Position numbers and translations under genes: made by a program
Part shown: positions 8,321-16,405 of the stretch, piece after piece
How the letters are laid out: every line of letters begins with the position of its first letter
Position numbering within the stretch: the stretch's first letter is position 1
Assembly: GCF_916715725.1 (NCBI RefSeq)
Contig: NZ_CAKAPD010000011.1
Coordinates: 11,551 to 75,550, forward strand
DNA: 64,000 bases
Source of the DNA: an uncultured Rothia sp.
GTDB taxonomy: Bacteria > Actinomycetota > Actinomycetes > Actinomycetales > Micrococcaceae
Direction of reading: 5' to 3'
Notes under the pieces: model-generated
Seen by the model: only the letters and a program-made list of their open reading frames with translations
Database searches by the model: none
Told to the model about the DNA's origin: nothing

Positions 8321-9205
8321 CTAATCCCACCAGAAATACCACTGGCGGCTCTGGTGAATAAACTCCGTCAGCTGCTCAAAATCCTCAAAAACCTGGAACG
8401 GAAGATCGGAACAGAATGCGAATTGCTCGACCGCCAGATTCTTCGCTTCGACCGGGTCGGTGACGGGGCGCTCCACCAGAAATTCCAGACAATCAGCATT
8501 GTCAAGAGCCGCCGGGATGGCACCGTACTTTTCACGCCAATAGTGGGTGAACGCCAGCTGCGTTTCAGCGTCCGGGCAGTCATTCCAGCCGCCGAAGGGC
8601 AGGTACGCGGGAATATCGGCAGGGTCATTGGTCGGAACCTGCAGCAGGAGCATCTCGCCTTGATTCTCCTCATCCGCAAGCTCGTAGCAGAGCAGAGCGG
8701 AAAGAGTCGGGGCGTCAGCTTCGGGCTCCTCATCGGGCAGAAAATCGGAGCTCATAAACTCGTCGACAAGCTCGTTGAGGTTGAAGTCGTCCGGGTCGTC
8801 CTCGCTAGTATCTTCGCCATCGTCGGCAACCCGGCGCAGCTGCTGGGCAATGGCGGTGCTACCGTACTCTTCGGCGGAGGCGCCACCACGGGCGGTACGG
8901 TAACGCTGCAGGACAGCACGAGTGTAGGCGCTCACCTGCTCGGGGGTTAGAGTCTCAACATCGTCAATGATGTCGTGCTCAAGGGATACCGCAATGACCA
9001 TGCTTTCAAGCACCGTATCGTTCAGGTTCAGGAAGAAGGGGACGAACCCCTCCGCGCGCCCCAGCTTAGCCAGCTCATCGTAACGAGTCATGGCATCAGC
9101 GGCAGGAGCGCCCACCGCAATACGCTCGTGCGGGTAGGGGAAGAGGCGCGTAAAGTGCCGGTAGGTTTCGCTCATCGTCGACTCTGACTTAGGTGATTTG
9201 GGCAT
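8321..9205 (-). CDS. DUF4253 family protein
   Basis: This soluble acidic protein of 294 residues has no signal peptide or membrane span. The C-terminal ~110 residues match the DUF4253 pattern: a Trp-Asn-Asp-Cys-Pro motif, HYWREKYGAIPAAL, a short CLEFLVERPV strand, AVEQFAFCSDL, and the terminal WYFWWD. The N-terminal half carries an acidic insert (about residues 125-165). The function of DUF4253 is unknown; family members often occur near toxin-immunity genes in Gram-positive bacteria, but no toxin is visible here. The ribosome-binding site AGAGAGGAA supports the ATG at 9205. It appears to be a single-gene unit. Confidence 0.8.
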   Translation of the reverse strand: MPKSPKSESTMSETYRHFTRLFPYPHERIAVGAPAADAMTRYDELAKLGRAEGFVPFFLNLNDTVLESMVIAVSLEHDIIDDVETLTPEQVSAYTRAVLQRYRTARGGASAEEYGSTAIAQQLRRVADDGEDTSEDDPDDFNLNELVDEFMSSDFLPDEEPEADAPTLSALLCYELADEENQGEMLLLQVPTNDPADIPAYLPFGGWNDCPDAETQLAFTHYWREKYGAIPAALDNADCLEFLVERPVTDPVEAKNLAVEQFAFCSDLPFQVFEDFEQLTEFIHQSRQWYFWWD

Positions 9206-9378
9206 CTGAATTCCTCTCTGAACTGTACAAGTGGTCAGTCATGGCGGGTGCGCTGTACCCGGTACTACCAGCCTAGCGAAAGCCTGAGCATCCCGCCCTG
9301 AAAACGGTCATCGTAGCCGCCGCGGATTCGCGCCCAGCCTGTGAGAGCGACGAAGAGAGAACACAGGGGCACAGAAAA

Positions 9379-9409
9379 GGGGTCGGGATGCTTCACACAT
9401 CCCGACCCC
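9379..9409 (-). terminator. Terminator of dapD
   Basis: GGGGTCGGGATG (9379-9390) pairs perfectly with CATCCCGACCCC (9398-9409) around a seven-base loop. On the minus strand TTTT follows, which fits termination of dapD 36 bases after its stop. Confidence 0.9.
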
Positions 9410-9445
9410 AAAAGATTGCAAAGACAACCAGCACTAGTGCACAGA

Positions 9446-10402
9446 CTAGTTCAGGTGTAGTGCCTCGTTCAGCTCCACGGTGTTCTTCGCACGCGGCAGA
9501 ACCTCAATCGCGCCGCTAATCGAATTGCGGCGGAACAGCAGATTCGACACGCCGGACAGCTCCGCAGCCTTCACCACGCGCGCCTCCTGACCGGGTAGCA
9601 GAACACTCACGCGCGAACCGGCGGTCACGTACAGGCCAGCCTCAACCACGCAGTCATCACCCAGAGCAATACCGATACCGGACTCCGCACCCAGCAGAGA
9701 ACGCTCACCAATGGACACGCGCTGAGTGCCGCCACCGGAGAGGGTACCCATCGTGGAGGCGCCGCCACCCACATCCGAGCCGTCGCCCACCACAACGCCC
9801 TGAGAAATACGGCCCTCAACCATGGAGGTGCCCAGGGTACCGGCGTTGAAGTTCACGAAGCCTTCGTGCATCACGGTCGTGCCGGACGCCAGGTGCGCAC
9901 CCAGGCGTAGACGGTCACCGTCGCCAATGCGCACGCCGGCGGGAACCACGTAATCCACCAGGCGCGGGAACTTATCAATGTGGCTCACGCTCAGGTGGCC
10001 CAGCTTGCGCAGACCAATCGCCAGCTTCTGGAACTCGGCGGCAAGCACCGGGCCGTGGTTAGTCCACGCAACATTCGCCAGGGTGCCGAACAGGCCGTCC
10101 AGGTTCAGCTCGTTGGGGCGAACCAGAGTGTGGGAGAGCAGGTGCAGACGCAGGTACGCGTCGACTGCGTCTTCGGGTGCCTCATCCAGGTTGATGGATG
10201 CAGTACGCACCTCGGTACGGGCGTTACGCGCCGGATGCTCAACGGCCAGTTCCTCCAACTCGTCCGCGATGGACAGGTCGGGGGTCTGGGTGAGGGAGGG
10301 GGCGGGGAACCAGGCATCCAGGACGGTGCCGGCGTGCTCGCCAGAGATAACAACATTGACCAGTGCGACGCCGGAGGCGTAACGGGGAGTGTTTTCAGAC
10401 AT
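9446..10402 (-). CDS. dapD: DapD, tetrahydrodipicolinate N-succinyltransferase
   Basis: This 318-residue enzyme transfers succinyl from succinyl-CoA to tetrahydrodipicolinate, the first committed step of the succinylase lysine branch. The central to C-terminal part has hexapeptide repeats of a left-handed beta-helix, visible as VRIGDGDRLRLGAHLASGTT, ISQGVVVGDGSDVGGGAS and SLLGAESGIGIALGDDC. It is the actinobacterial type of DapD. The start MSENTPRY at 10402 follows TATAAT by only seven bases, which suggests a leaderless transcript. It is divergent from dapE. Confidence 0.92.
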   Translation of the reverse strand: MSENTPRYASGVALVNVVISGEHAGTVLDAWFPAPSLTQTPDLSIADELEELAVEHPARNARTEVRTASINLDEAPEDAVDAYLRLHLLSHTLVRPNELNLDGLFGTLANVAWTNHGPVLAAEFQKLAIGLRKLGHLSVSHIDKFPRLVDYVVPAGVRIGDGDRLRLGAHLASGTTVMHEGFVNFNAGTLGTSMVEGRISQGVVVGDGSDVGGGASTMGTLSGGGTQRVSIGERSLLGAESGIGIALGDDCVVEAGLYVTAGSRVSVLLPGQEARVVKAAELSGVSNLLFRRNSISGAIEVLPRAKNTVELNEALHLN

Positions 10403-10512
10403 GCCTCCCATTATAGTTTTGGGGCTTGGCACACATTCAAGACCGTCTCATATGCTCGATATGGGAGTTATGGGCGCAGGTGTGTGTACCGGGGAACCTG
10501 TAAGGTGGAAGG
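10403..10512. promoter_or_regulatory. Divergent dapD/dapE promoter region
   Basis: On the minus strand TATAAT (10410-10415) is followed by GGGAGGC and the dapD ATG, placing transcription start at or next to the start codon. On the plus strand dapE has a ribosome-binding site GGTGGAAGG before its ATG. No clear shared operator was seen. Confidence 0.55.
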
Positions 10513-11691
10513 ATGAGCGTTTCCCCGAATATTTCTGAGCGTCACCCTGTACCGCAACCGCCCCTGAACCTGGACGTGTCCATGCCCGAGCTGACGCGTG
10601 CCCTGCTGGATTACGAGTCGGTTTCTGGTAATGAACGAACGATTGCCGATGCCGTGCACACGGCGCTGTCGTTCTGCCCGCACCTGCACCTGACCCGTGA
10701 CGGGGACGCCATTATTGCCCGCACCGAGTTCCCGCCGCTACCCGGCGCTGAGGGGGAACGCACCCGCATTATTCTTGCCGGTCACCTGGACACCGTGCCC
10801 CTGCCCACCGTCGAGGGCTCGCTGGGCACCGTGCCGTCCACGGTACGTGAAGAGGACGGCCACAGCGTGCTCTACGGCCGCGGCGCCACCGACATGAAGG
10901 GCGGCGTGGCGGTCCAGCTGAAGCTCGCCGCCGAACTGACCGCGCAGGACACCGACTACAACCTAACCTACATCTTCTACGACAACGAAGAGGTCGCCAG
11001 CGAACTCTCCGGCCTGGCGCGTCTAATTCGTAACCACGGTGAGCTCATCACCGACGCAGACTTCGGTGTGCTACTTGAACCGACCAACGGCACCATTGAG
11101 GGCGGCTGCAACGGCACCATGCGTTTCTTCGTGCGCACCCGCGGCCTTGCCGCCCACTCGGGCCGGGCCTGGCGCGGCGAGAACGCAATTCACGCACTGG
11201 CACCGGCGTTGGCGGCGCTCGCCTCCTACGAGCCGAAGACCATCTCTGTGGAGGGCCTGGACTATCGTGAGGGTCTGAATGCGGTGCAGATTTCGGGTGG
11301 TGTTGCCGGTAACGTGATTCCTGATGCGGCGGCAATGCACGTGAACTACCGTTTTGCCCCTGATAAGACCCTGGATGAGGCGGTCGCCCACGTGCGTGAG
11401 GTCTTCGCCGGCTACGAGCTAGATTTTGTGGATCTTTCCCCGGCGGCACGCCCCGGACTGGACACCCCGCTGGCGGCTTCCCTAATTGAGGCGGTGGGGC
11501 AGGAGCCTCAGCCGAAGTACGGTTGGACGGACGTGGCGCGCCTGAGCGAGATCGGTATTCCCGCGGTGAACTTCGGCCCCGGTGACGCTCTGCTGGCTCA
11601 CACCGATAACGAGCACGTGAGCTTTAGCCAGCTGACCCGCTGCCACGCCGATTTGCGTGCCTGGCTGCTCAGCGACCGCGACGAGGACTAG
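10513..11691 (+). CDS. dapE: DapE, succinyl-diaminopimelate desuccinylase
   Basis: This 392-residue M20-family metallohydrolase removes succinate from N-succinyl-LL-diaminopimelate. Dizinc-site motifs are visible: GHLDTVPLP, GRGATDMKGG, the catalytic EE in YDNEEVASELSG, EPTNGTIEGGCNG, and near the end a His in LAHTDNEHV. A dimerisation domain interrupts the catalytic domain in the usual way. The ATG at 10513 is preceded by GGTGGAAGG. It is divergent from dapD, as in other actinobacteria, and is followed by a short membrane-protein gene. Confidence 0.92.
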   Translation: MSVSPNISERHPVPQPPLNLDVSMPELTRALLDYESVSGNERTIADAVHTALSFCPHLHLTRDGDAIIARTEFPPLPGAEGERTRIILAGHLDTVPLPTVEGSLGTVPSTVREEDGHSVLYGRGATDMKGGVAVQLKLAAELTAQDTDYNLTYIFYDNEEVASELSGLARLIRNHGELITDADFGVLLEPTNGTIEGGCNGTMRFFVRTRGLAAHSGRAWRGENAIHALAPALAALASYEPKTISVEGLDYREGLNAVQISGGVAGNVIPDAAAMHVNYRFAPDKTLDEAVAHVREVFAGYELDFVDLSPAARPGLDTPLAASLIEAVGQEPQPKYGWTDVARLSEIGIPAVNFGPGDALLAHTDNEHVSFSQLTRCHADLRAWLLSDRDED

Positions 11692-11795
11692 CCGCGGCGC
11701 TAACTCTGTTGGTGCTGATTCTGCCGGTGCTGGCGCTACTATTTGAATTTAGGTGACCGTCAGGGGTTGACGGTCCTGCATGATATGAGATTGAC

Positions 11796-12197
11796 ATGAA
11801 CTTTCTTCTGATTCTGCTTGCCCTGCTGATTTCGGGCATTGCGGTGCTCTCCGTTGTGGCACTCTCCGGTGAGCGTGCCGTGCCCGGTGCCGCGTTCTTC
11901 AGCGGTGTGGGCCGTGATGGTCTGGGCACCTTTGACCGTGTGGAGGATTTCGGATTTATCGCTCCTCTTGTCGGTGCACCCGAAGATAACAAGGCACTCG
12001 AGAACGCACCCGCCGCGGAGGCTGCCGCTTCGACCGCAGAATCCGCTGATGCTAGCGCGGTTGTCGCTGAGCCGGTGCGCCGCGGCGCGGTTCCACTGGC
12101 TGATGATGCGGAGAGCACCCTGAGCGCTCACGAGTTCGTGGAGAAGCGTAAGAGCCCGCAGGCTGAGGGTGCGTCTTCGGCGGCTGAGGGGAGCTAG
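11796..12197 (+). CDS. Small single-span membrane protein, unknown
   Basis: The product has 133 residues. Residues 3-22 form a strongly hydrophobic N-terminal segment that could be a membrane anchor or uncleaved signal. The rest is low-complexity and rich in Ala, Glu and Ser, with SGVGRDGLGTFDRVEDFGF before it. I do not recognise the family. The coding pattern and position in the same direction as dapE, with the next gene starting six bases after its stop, suggest it is real and co-transcribed with the mannosyltransferase. No strong ribosome-binding site was seen. Confidence 0.65.
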   Translation: MNFLLILLALLISGIAVLSVVALSGERAVPGAAFFSGVGRDGLGTFDRVEDFGFIAPLVGAPEDNKALENAPAAEAAASTAESADASAVVAEPVRRGAVPLADDAESTLSAHEFVEKRKSPQAEGASSAAEGS

Positions 12198-12202
12198 CGC
12201 CG

Positions 12203-13549
12203 GTGAGTGTTTCGCCTGAACGTACTAACTCTTCCCCCGCGCAGGATGCTGCTACCCCCGCCTCCGACAAGGAGCAGAGTGAGTCTTTTGATGAGCTCCT
12301 GACCTGGGCGTACACCGCCGCCGGTGAGCGCCTGCACCGCGTGGGGGAGCGTCTGCGTGCCCTGCCCGCGTGGCTGTCGGTGCTGCTGATTTACGGTCTG
12401 TCCCGTGTGTGGGGTTTCATCGTTTTTGCCGTGGTCGGTCAGCAGCAGCTGCGTAGCCCCTGGGGCCAGCACCTGGACTATCTGTCGTTCATTAGCATCT
12501 GGGATGCCGGCTGGTATGAGCAGATTGCGGTACAGGGTTACCCGAGTGAGCTGCCGGTGAACGCGGCGGGTGTGGTGCAGCAGAATCAGTGGGCGTTTTA
12601 CCCGATTTTTCCGCAGCTTTCCGGTGCTATTAGCCATGCGACGGGCATCGGGTACTACCCGGTGGCGGCGACGGTTGCTCTGCTTGCCGGTTTCGCGGCG
12701 GCGTGGGTGATTTACCTGCTGTTTGAGGCGTCGTTGAAGGCGACCGGTTTCAAGAGTGAGGAGTCGCCTTCTGCGCTGTCCATGTGGGCTGTGGCGTTGG
12801 TGTCGTTCTTGCCGGTGGCGCCGGTGCTTCAGGTGCCGTATGCGGAGTCGCTGAACTTGGTGTTCCTTGCCGGTGCGCTGTTGTGCTTGGTGCAGGGACG
12901 CTACGGCCTGTTGGTTCCTGTGGCGGCTTTGGCGTGTCTGTCCCGCCCGGTGGGTGTGCCTCTGGGCGCGGCTGCCGGCTTGTGGTGGTTCGCGTGCTGG
13001 GTGCGTTCGAGCCGCCAGTCCGGTATTGGCGCGGCGTTTGTGCGCCATTTGGGGCAGCTGGTGAGCGCCCTGGTGGTGTGTGCGTGTGCGCTGGTGTGGC
13101 CTGCGATTGCGTGGTGGGCTACGGGGCGTGTGGATGCGTACACCGCCACGGAGACGGCGTGGCGCGGTACGCATTTGGCGCCGATTCAGCCGTGGCTGTC
13201 TCAGGGTTACTTGTACTTTGGGTATGCGGCTCCGGTGCTGCTGACTCTGCTGATTTTGGGCTTTATTGCTCTGTGTTTGAGCCCTCTGGCGCGTAGGGTT
13301 TTGGCGGCTCCGTTGAACCTGTGGTGTCTGAGCTATTTTGCGTATTTGATTCTGTTTTTGAATCCGCAGTCGTCGACGTTCCGCCTGTTGTTGCCGTTGT
13401 TCCCGCTGGTGATTGTGGTGGCGGCGGCGAGCCGTTCGCGGGCGTATCGTTGGGCGCTGTTGGTGGCGGGTGCGTGCGCGCAGTGGGGCTGGGTTGGCTG
13501 GCTGTGGCATTGGAAACAGCTCCCCGGCGGTGGAGATTACCCGCCGTAA
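12203..13549 (+). CDS. PIG-V-like mannosyltransferase (polytopic membrane protein)
   Basis: This 448-residue protein resembles the PIG-V/GPI mannosyltransferase family that uses polyprenyl-phosphate mannose in the actinobacterial envelope. The acidic motif typical of GT-C enzymes is visible in SIWDAGWYEQIAVQGYP, followed by QNQWAFYPIFPQL. About nine to ten membrane spans follow, with short basic loops. The start is GTG at 12203, with GAGGGGAG upstream and a six-base gap to the preceding stop. Acceptor identity (lipomannan or glycoprotein) cannot be told from sequence. The gene ends inside the first copy of a 35-base direct repeat, before a terminator. Confidence 0.8.
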   Translation: MSVSPERTNSSPAQDAATPASDKEQSESFDELLTWAYTAAGERLHRVGERLRALPAWLSVLLIYGLSRVWGFIVFAVVGQQQLRSPWGQHLDYLSFISIWDAGWYEQIAVQGYPSELPVNAAGVVQQNQWAFYPIFPQLSGAISHATGIGYYPVAATVALLAGFAAAWVIYLLFEASLKATGFKSEESPSALSMWAVALVSFLPVAPVLQVPYAESLNLVFLAGALLCLVQGRYGLLVPVAALACLSRPVGVPLGAAAGLWWFACWVRSSRQSGIGAAFVRHLGQLVSALVVCACALVWPAIAWWATGRVDAYTATETAWRGTHLAPIQPWLSQGYLYFGYAAPVLLTLLILGFIALCLSPLARRVLAAPLNLWCLSYFAYLILFLNPQSSTFRLLLPLFPLVIVVAAASRSRAYRWALLVAGACAQWGWVGWLWHWKQLPGGGDYPP

Positions 13550-13557
13550 ACCGCTGA
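13523..13557. repeat. 35-base direct repeat, copy 1
   Basis: This copy overlaps the end and stop codon of the PIG-V-like gene. It contains the palindromic arms CGGCGG and CCGCCG around TGGAGATTAC and ends in TAAACCGCTGAT. It differs from copy 2 (13656-13690) by one base. Confidence 0.8.
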
Positions 13558-13578
13558 TTCTTTCTAACGGGTGTTTGA

Positions 13579-13607
13579 GACCGCCGGTGTGCTGCCGGCG
13601 GTCTTTT
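13579..13607 (+). terminator. Terminator of the PIG-V-like gene
   Basis: GACCGCCGG (13579-13587) pairs with CCGGCGGTC (13595-13603), followed by TTTT. It lies between the two copies of the 35-base repeat. Confidence 0.85.
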
Positions 13608-13655
13608 GCGTTCGGGAGGCGGGCGTGCCTGCGGTTGGAGCCGCAGCGTTTTAAC

Positions 13656-13690
13656 CCGGCGGTGGAGATTATCCGCCGTAAACCGCTGAT
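13656..13690. repeat. 35-base direct repeat, copy 2
   Basis: Same sequence as copy 1 except for one base (TTATCC for TTACCC). It has the same CGGCGG/CCGCCG arms and lies in the non-coding gap before tatB. Dispersed palindromic elements of this kind could recur elsewhere in the genome. Confidence 0.8.
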
Positions 13691-13828
13691 GTGGTGTTCT
13701 TAGCCGTGGGCGCAATGCCCTTCCGCGGTGCGGTAGCGTACGCCTTCTGCTTGTCCAGAGCTTAAAGACACGTCCAGAAAGCGCCGCGGGTTCGGCGGCA
13801 CCGGCCCGGAACTGATAATCTATATTCT

Positions 13829-14206
13829 GTGTTTGGTATTAGTGGCACCGAGTTGATTATTTTGGCCATCATCACGTTCGTGGTGATCGGTCCCGAACGC
13901 ATGCCCGAATACGCCCGCCAGATCCGTGAATTCGTCAAGACCGTGCGCCGCATGGCGTTCGATGCGAAGGACGACTTCAAGGAGGCCCTGGGCGAGACGG
14001 GTCTGGAAGATATTAACTGGCGCCAGTACGACCCCCGCCAGTACGATCCGCGCGTGATTGTGAAGCAGGCATTCGCTGAGGATGACGCTGAGCGTGAGCG
14101 TGAGGCGAGGGAACGTGAAGAGGCGCTGCTGAAGGAGAAAGAGAAGGCTGAGAGCCGTGCTCTTCCGCGAGGCGCATACGCCCCCTTCGACGTGGACGCA
14201 ACCTAA
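13829..14206 (+). CDS. tatB: TatB, twin-arginine translocase subunit
   Basis: This 125-residue protein has the TatA/TatB layout: a short periplasmic N-terminus, a membrane helix (about residues 7-21, ELIILAIITFVVIGP), the hinge Gly-Pro, and a charged amphipathic helix ERMPEYARQIREFVKTVR. The long acidic, Arg/Glu-rich tail and the sequence LGETGLEDINW favour TatB over TatA. TatB recognises folded substrates with twin-arginine signals together with TatC. The start is GTG at 13829; TAATCT lies seven bases upstream, so the message is probably leaderless. tatB facing mrp is a known actinobacterial arrangement. Confidence 0.83.
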   Translation: MFGISGTELIILAIITFVVIGPERMPEYARQIREFVKTVRRMAFDAKDDFKEALGETGLEDINWRQYDPRQYDPRVIVKQAFAEDDAEREREAREREEALLKEKEKAESRALPRGAYAPFDVDAT

Positions 14207-14218
14207 GATTTTGAAACG

Positions 14219-14254
14219 AAAGAACCCCGCACCGGTGATGGTGCGGGGTTCTTT
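14219..14254. terminator. Bidirectional terminator between tatB and mrp
   Basis: AAAGAACCCCGCACC (14219-14233) pairs perfectly with GGTGCGGGGTTCTTT (14240-14254) with a six-base loop; A and T runs on both sides serve both convergent genes. Confidence 0.93.
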
Positions 14255-14295
14255 CTATATCAGCTTTTGACCGTCAGCTTCTAGGCGCTCAACCT

Positions 14296-15498
14296 CTAAA
14301 CGAAGAGCGGCAGGCTCTGACCCGCCCTCGACTCACCGGACTGTAACAGCTGTGAGGCGATGGACTGGATTTCCTCGGCGGTGGGGGAGTCCGGGTGACC
14401 CCAGACGACGGGCATGCCGTCGTCGCCGCCGGTACGCAGGTTCACGTCCAGAGGGACGGAACCGAGCAGCGGTACCGGGTAGGAGAGCGCCTCCGAAAGA
14501 CGCTCAGCGAGCACCTGACCGCCGCCAGAACCGAACATGTCGAGCACGGTGCCGTCCGGCAGGGTCATTGCCGCCATGTTCTCGACCACGCCCACGACCT
14601 TCTGACCGGTCTGCAGACTCAGGGTGCCGGCGCGCTCCGCCACATCCACGGCGGCGTGCTGCGGGGTGGAAATGAGCACCAGCTCCGCATTCGGCAGCAG
14701 CTGAGCCATGGAGATGGCAATATCGCCGGTACCGGGCGGCAAATCGAGCAGCAACACGTCCAGGGCGCCGAAGTGCACGTCCATGATGAACTGCTCCAGG
14801 GCGCGGTGCAGCATGGGGCCGCGCCACGCCACCGGCTCGTTGCCCTTGAGGAACATGCCGATAGAAATCACGCGAATAAAGCCGCCGTTGACCTTCTGCT
14901 CACCCCAACGCTGGGCGGGGGCGGGCACATCCACGGTCGGAGGAAGAATCAGGTCATCCAGGCGGGTTGGGGCATCAGTAATGCCCAGCAGACCGGGGAT
15001 GGAGAAGCCGTGCACATCCGCATCAATAATGCCCACCGCAAGCCCGCGCGAAGCGAACGCCGCGGCAAGATTCGCGGTCATGGAGGACTTACCCACGCCG
15101 CCCTTACCGGACACCACGCCGAACACGCGGGTCAGCGAACCGGGCGCGGTAAACGGGTTGGAACGCTCCGGCTTGAGCATCGAACGCAGGGCGGAACGCT
15201 GCTGCGGGTTCATCGCACCCACCTGCAGCTGCACACGCTCAATACCCTCAACGGTGGCGGCGGCGTCACGAACCTGCTGCTCGATGGTGTTCTTCAGCGG
15301 GCAACCCTCAATGGTGAGTAGCACCGTGACCTCAGCCCAGTGGCGGCCGGGAATCGGCTCACCGTGCTCATCCAGTTCAGGATGCACGAGCGCAGTCTCC
15401 ACCATGCCCAGCTCCGTAATGGGGCGGCGCAGTTCGGGATCCTCGACGCGGGCAAGCGCCGCGTAGAGCGCATCCTGCAGGGGCGAATTAGCGGTCAC
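14296..15498 (-). CDS. mrp: Mrp/ApbC-type Fe-S cluster carrier ATPase
   Basis: This 400-residue protein has an N-terminal MIP18/DUF59 domain (about residues 1-95) and a ParA/MinD-type P-loop NTPase. Walker A is VVSGKGGVGKSS (about 129-140), followed by IDADVHGFSIPGLLG and LLLDLPPGTGDIAIS. The family carries or inserts iron-sulphur clusters. A CxxC motif of some Mrp proteins is not apparent. The GTG at 15498 was chosen because GAGGGAGG lies five bases before it; a GTG at 15513 lacks a ribosome-binding site. Its start overlaps the upstream DUF1003 gene by 11 bases. Confidence 0.9.
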   Translation of the reverse strand: MTANSPLQDALYAALARVEDPELRRPITELGMVETALVHPELDEHGEPIPGRHWAEVTVLLTIEGCPLKNTIEQQVRDAAATVEGIERVQLQVGAMNPQQRSALRSMLKPERSNPFTAPGSLTRVFGVVSGKGGVGKSSMTANLAAAFASRGLAVGIIDADVHGFSIPGLLGITDAPTRLDDLILPPTVDVPAPAQRWGEQKVNGGFIRVISIGMFLKGNEPVAWRGPMLHRALEQFIMDVHFGALDVLLLDLPPGTGDIAISMAQLLPNAELVLISTPQHAAVDVAERAGTLSLQTGQKVVGVVENMAAMTLPDGTVLDMFGSGGGQVLAERLSEALSYPVPLLGSVPLDVNLRTGGDDGMPVVWGHPDSPTAEEIQSIASQLLQSGESRAGQSLPLFV

Positions 15499-16405
15499 GG
15501 GCGCCTCCCTCACGGGTGCGCTCTGCCTGCTGCTGTGCCTGCTGGGATTCGCGGCTCTGAGGCTGGCTCAAATCGCCTCGGTGGGGATCCTGCGCGGAGT
15601 CCTTCGCAGGGCGTTCGGCCTTGTCAGAAGCCTGCTCGGTACCGTTCTCGGTGCCTTCAGAGCTCTTTCCCTCAGCGTCCTGCTCCTCGGCGTCCTTTTC
15701 CTCGCCCTCGGAGATATCGATATCGTCGATAGCCTCCTCCAGGTCCTCAATGTCCTCACTGATGTCCTGCAGCTGCTCGGCGTGACGCTCCTGCTCCTGC
15801 GCAATGTTCTGCAGTTCCTCAAGAATGTCACGCAGCTCACTACGGACGAAGTCACGGGTCGCAACCTCACGCAGAGCAATACGCAACGAAGCGATCTCGC
15901 GGGTCAGGTACTGGGTCTCCTCCAGGTTCTGCTGGTCACGCTTACGGTCCTCAGAGGCCACCACGCGGTCGCGGTCATCCTGACGGTTCTGCGCCAACAG
16001 CAGCAGGGGAGCAGCGTAAGAAGCCTGCAGGGACAGCATCAGGGTCAGCAGGGTGAAGTTCAGGCTACGCGGGTCGAACTGCATCTCCTCCGGCGCCAGG
16101 GAGTTCCACGCCAGCCACACGCCACAGAAAATGGTCATCCACATCAGGAACTGCGGGGTACCCATGTAGCGTGCGAAACCCTCGGTCATGCGGCCGAAAG
16201 CGTCCGGGTTGGGGCTCGAGAACAGCTTCGGCTTGCGGGTGCCGGGGGTGCTCAGCTGCGAGTCGCTACGCTGCGGGCGGGAGTCGCCGCGCTCGCGGTT
16301 GCGTTCAGCGTACTTCTTCTCCAGGCGGTCCTTGAGGATGCGCGCCTTATCGATGCGGGGGTTCTCTTCGGTACGGTTTGCGTCGCGGCGGTTCGAATCA
16401 GGCAA
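15488..16405 (-). CDS. DUF1003 membrane protein
   Basis: The product has 305 residues. A charged N-terminus (about 70 residues) precedes the DUF1003 core: GFARYMGTPQFLMWMTIFC with a membrane span, WLAWNSL, then a second span LLTLMLSLQASYAAPLLLLA, and the conserved QNRQDDRDRV. A long charged coiled-coil-like region follows, and the tail is Glu/Gln-rich low complexity. The function is unknown. The TTG at 16405 overlaps the end of the MgtE_N gene by eight bases, so translation is coupled. The gene order MgtE_N-CBS, DUF1003, mrp is conserved in actinobacteria. Confidence 0.82.
   Translation of the reverse strand: MPDSNRRDANRTEENPRIDKARILKDRLEKKYAERNRERGDSRPQRSDSQLSTPGTRKPKLFSSPNPDAFGRMTEGFARYMGTPQFLMWMTIFCGVWLAWNSLAPEEMQFDPRSLNFTLLTLMLSLQASYAAPLLLLAQNRQDDRDRVVASEDRKRDQQNLEETQYLTREIASLRIALREVATRDFVRSELRDILEELQNIAQEQERHAEQLQDISEDIEDLEEAIDDIDISEGEEKDAEEQDAEGKSSEGTENGTEQASDKAERPAKDSAQDPHRGDLSQPQSRESQQAQQQAERTREGGARDR

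Noticed and set aside
8354..8950. 198-codon plus-strand frame
   Set aside because: It is antisense to the DUF4253 gene, which has a ribosome-binding site and a recognised domain.
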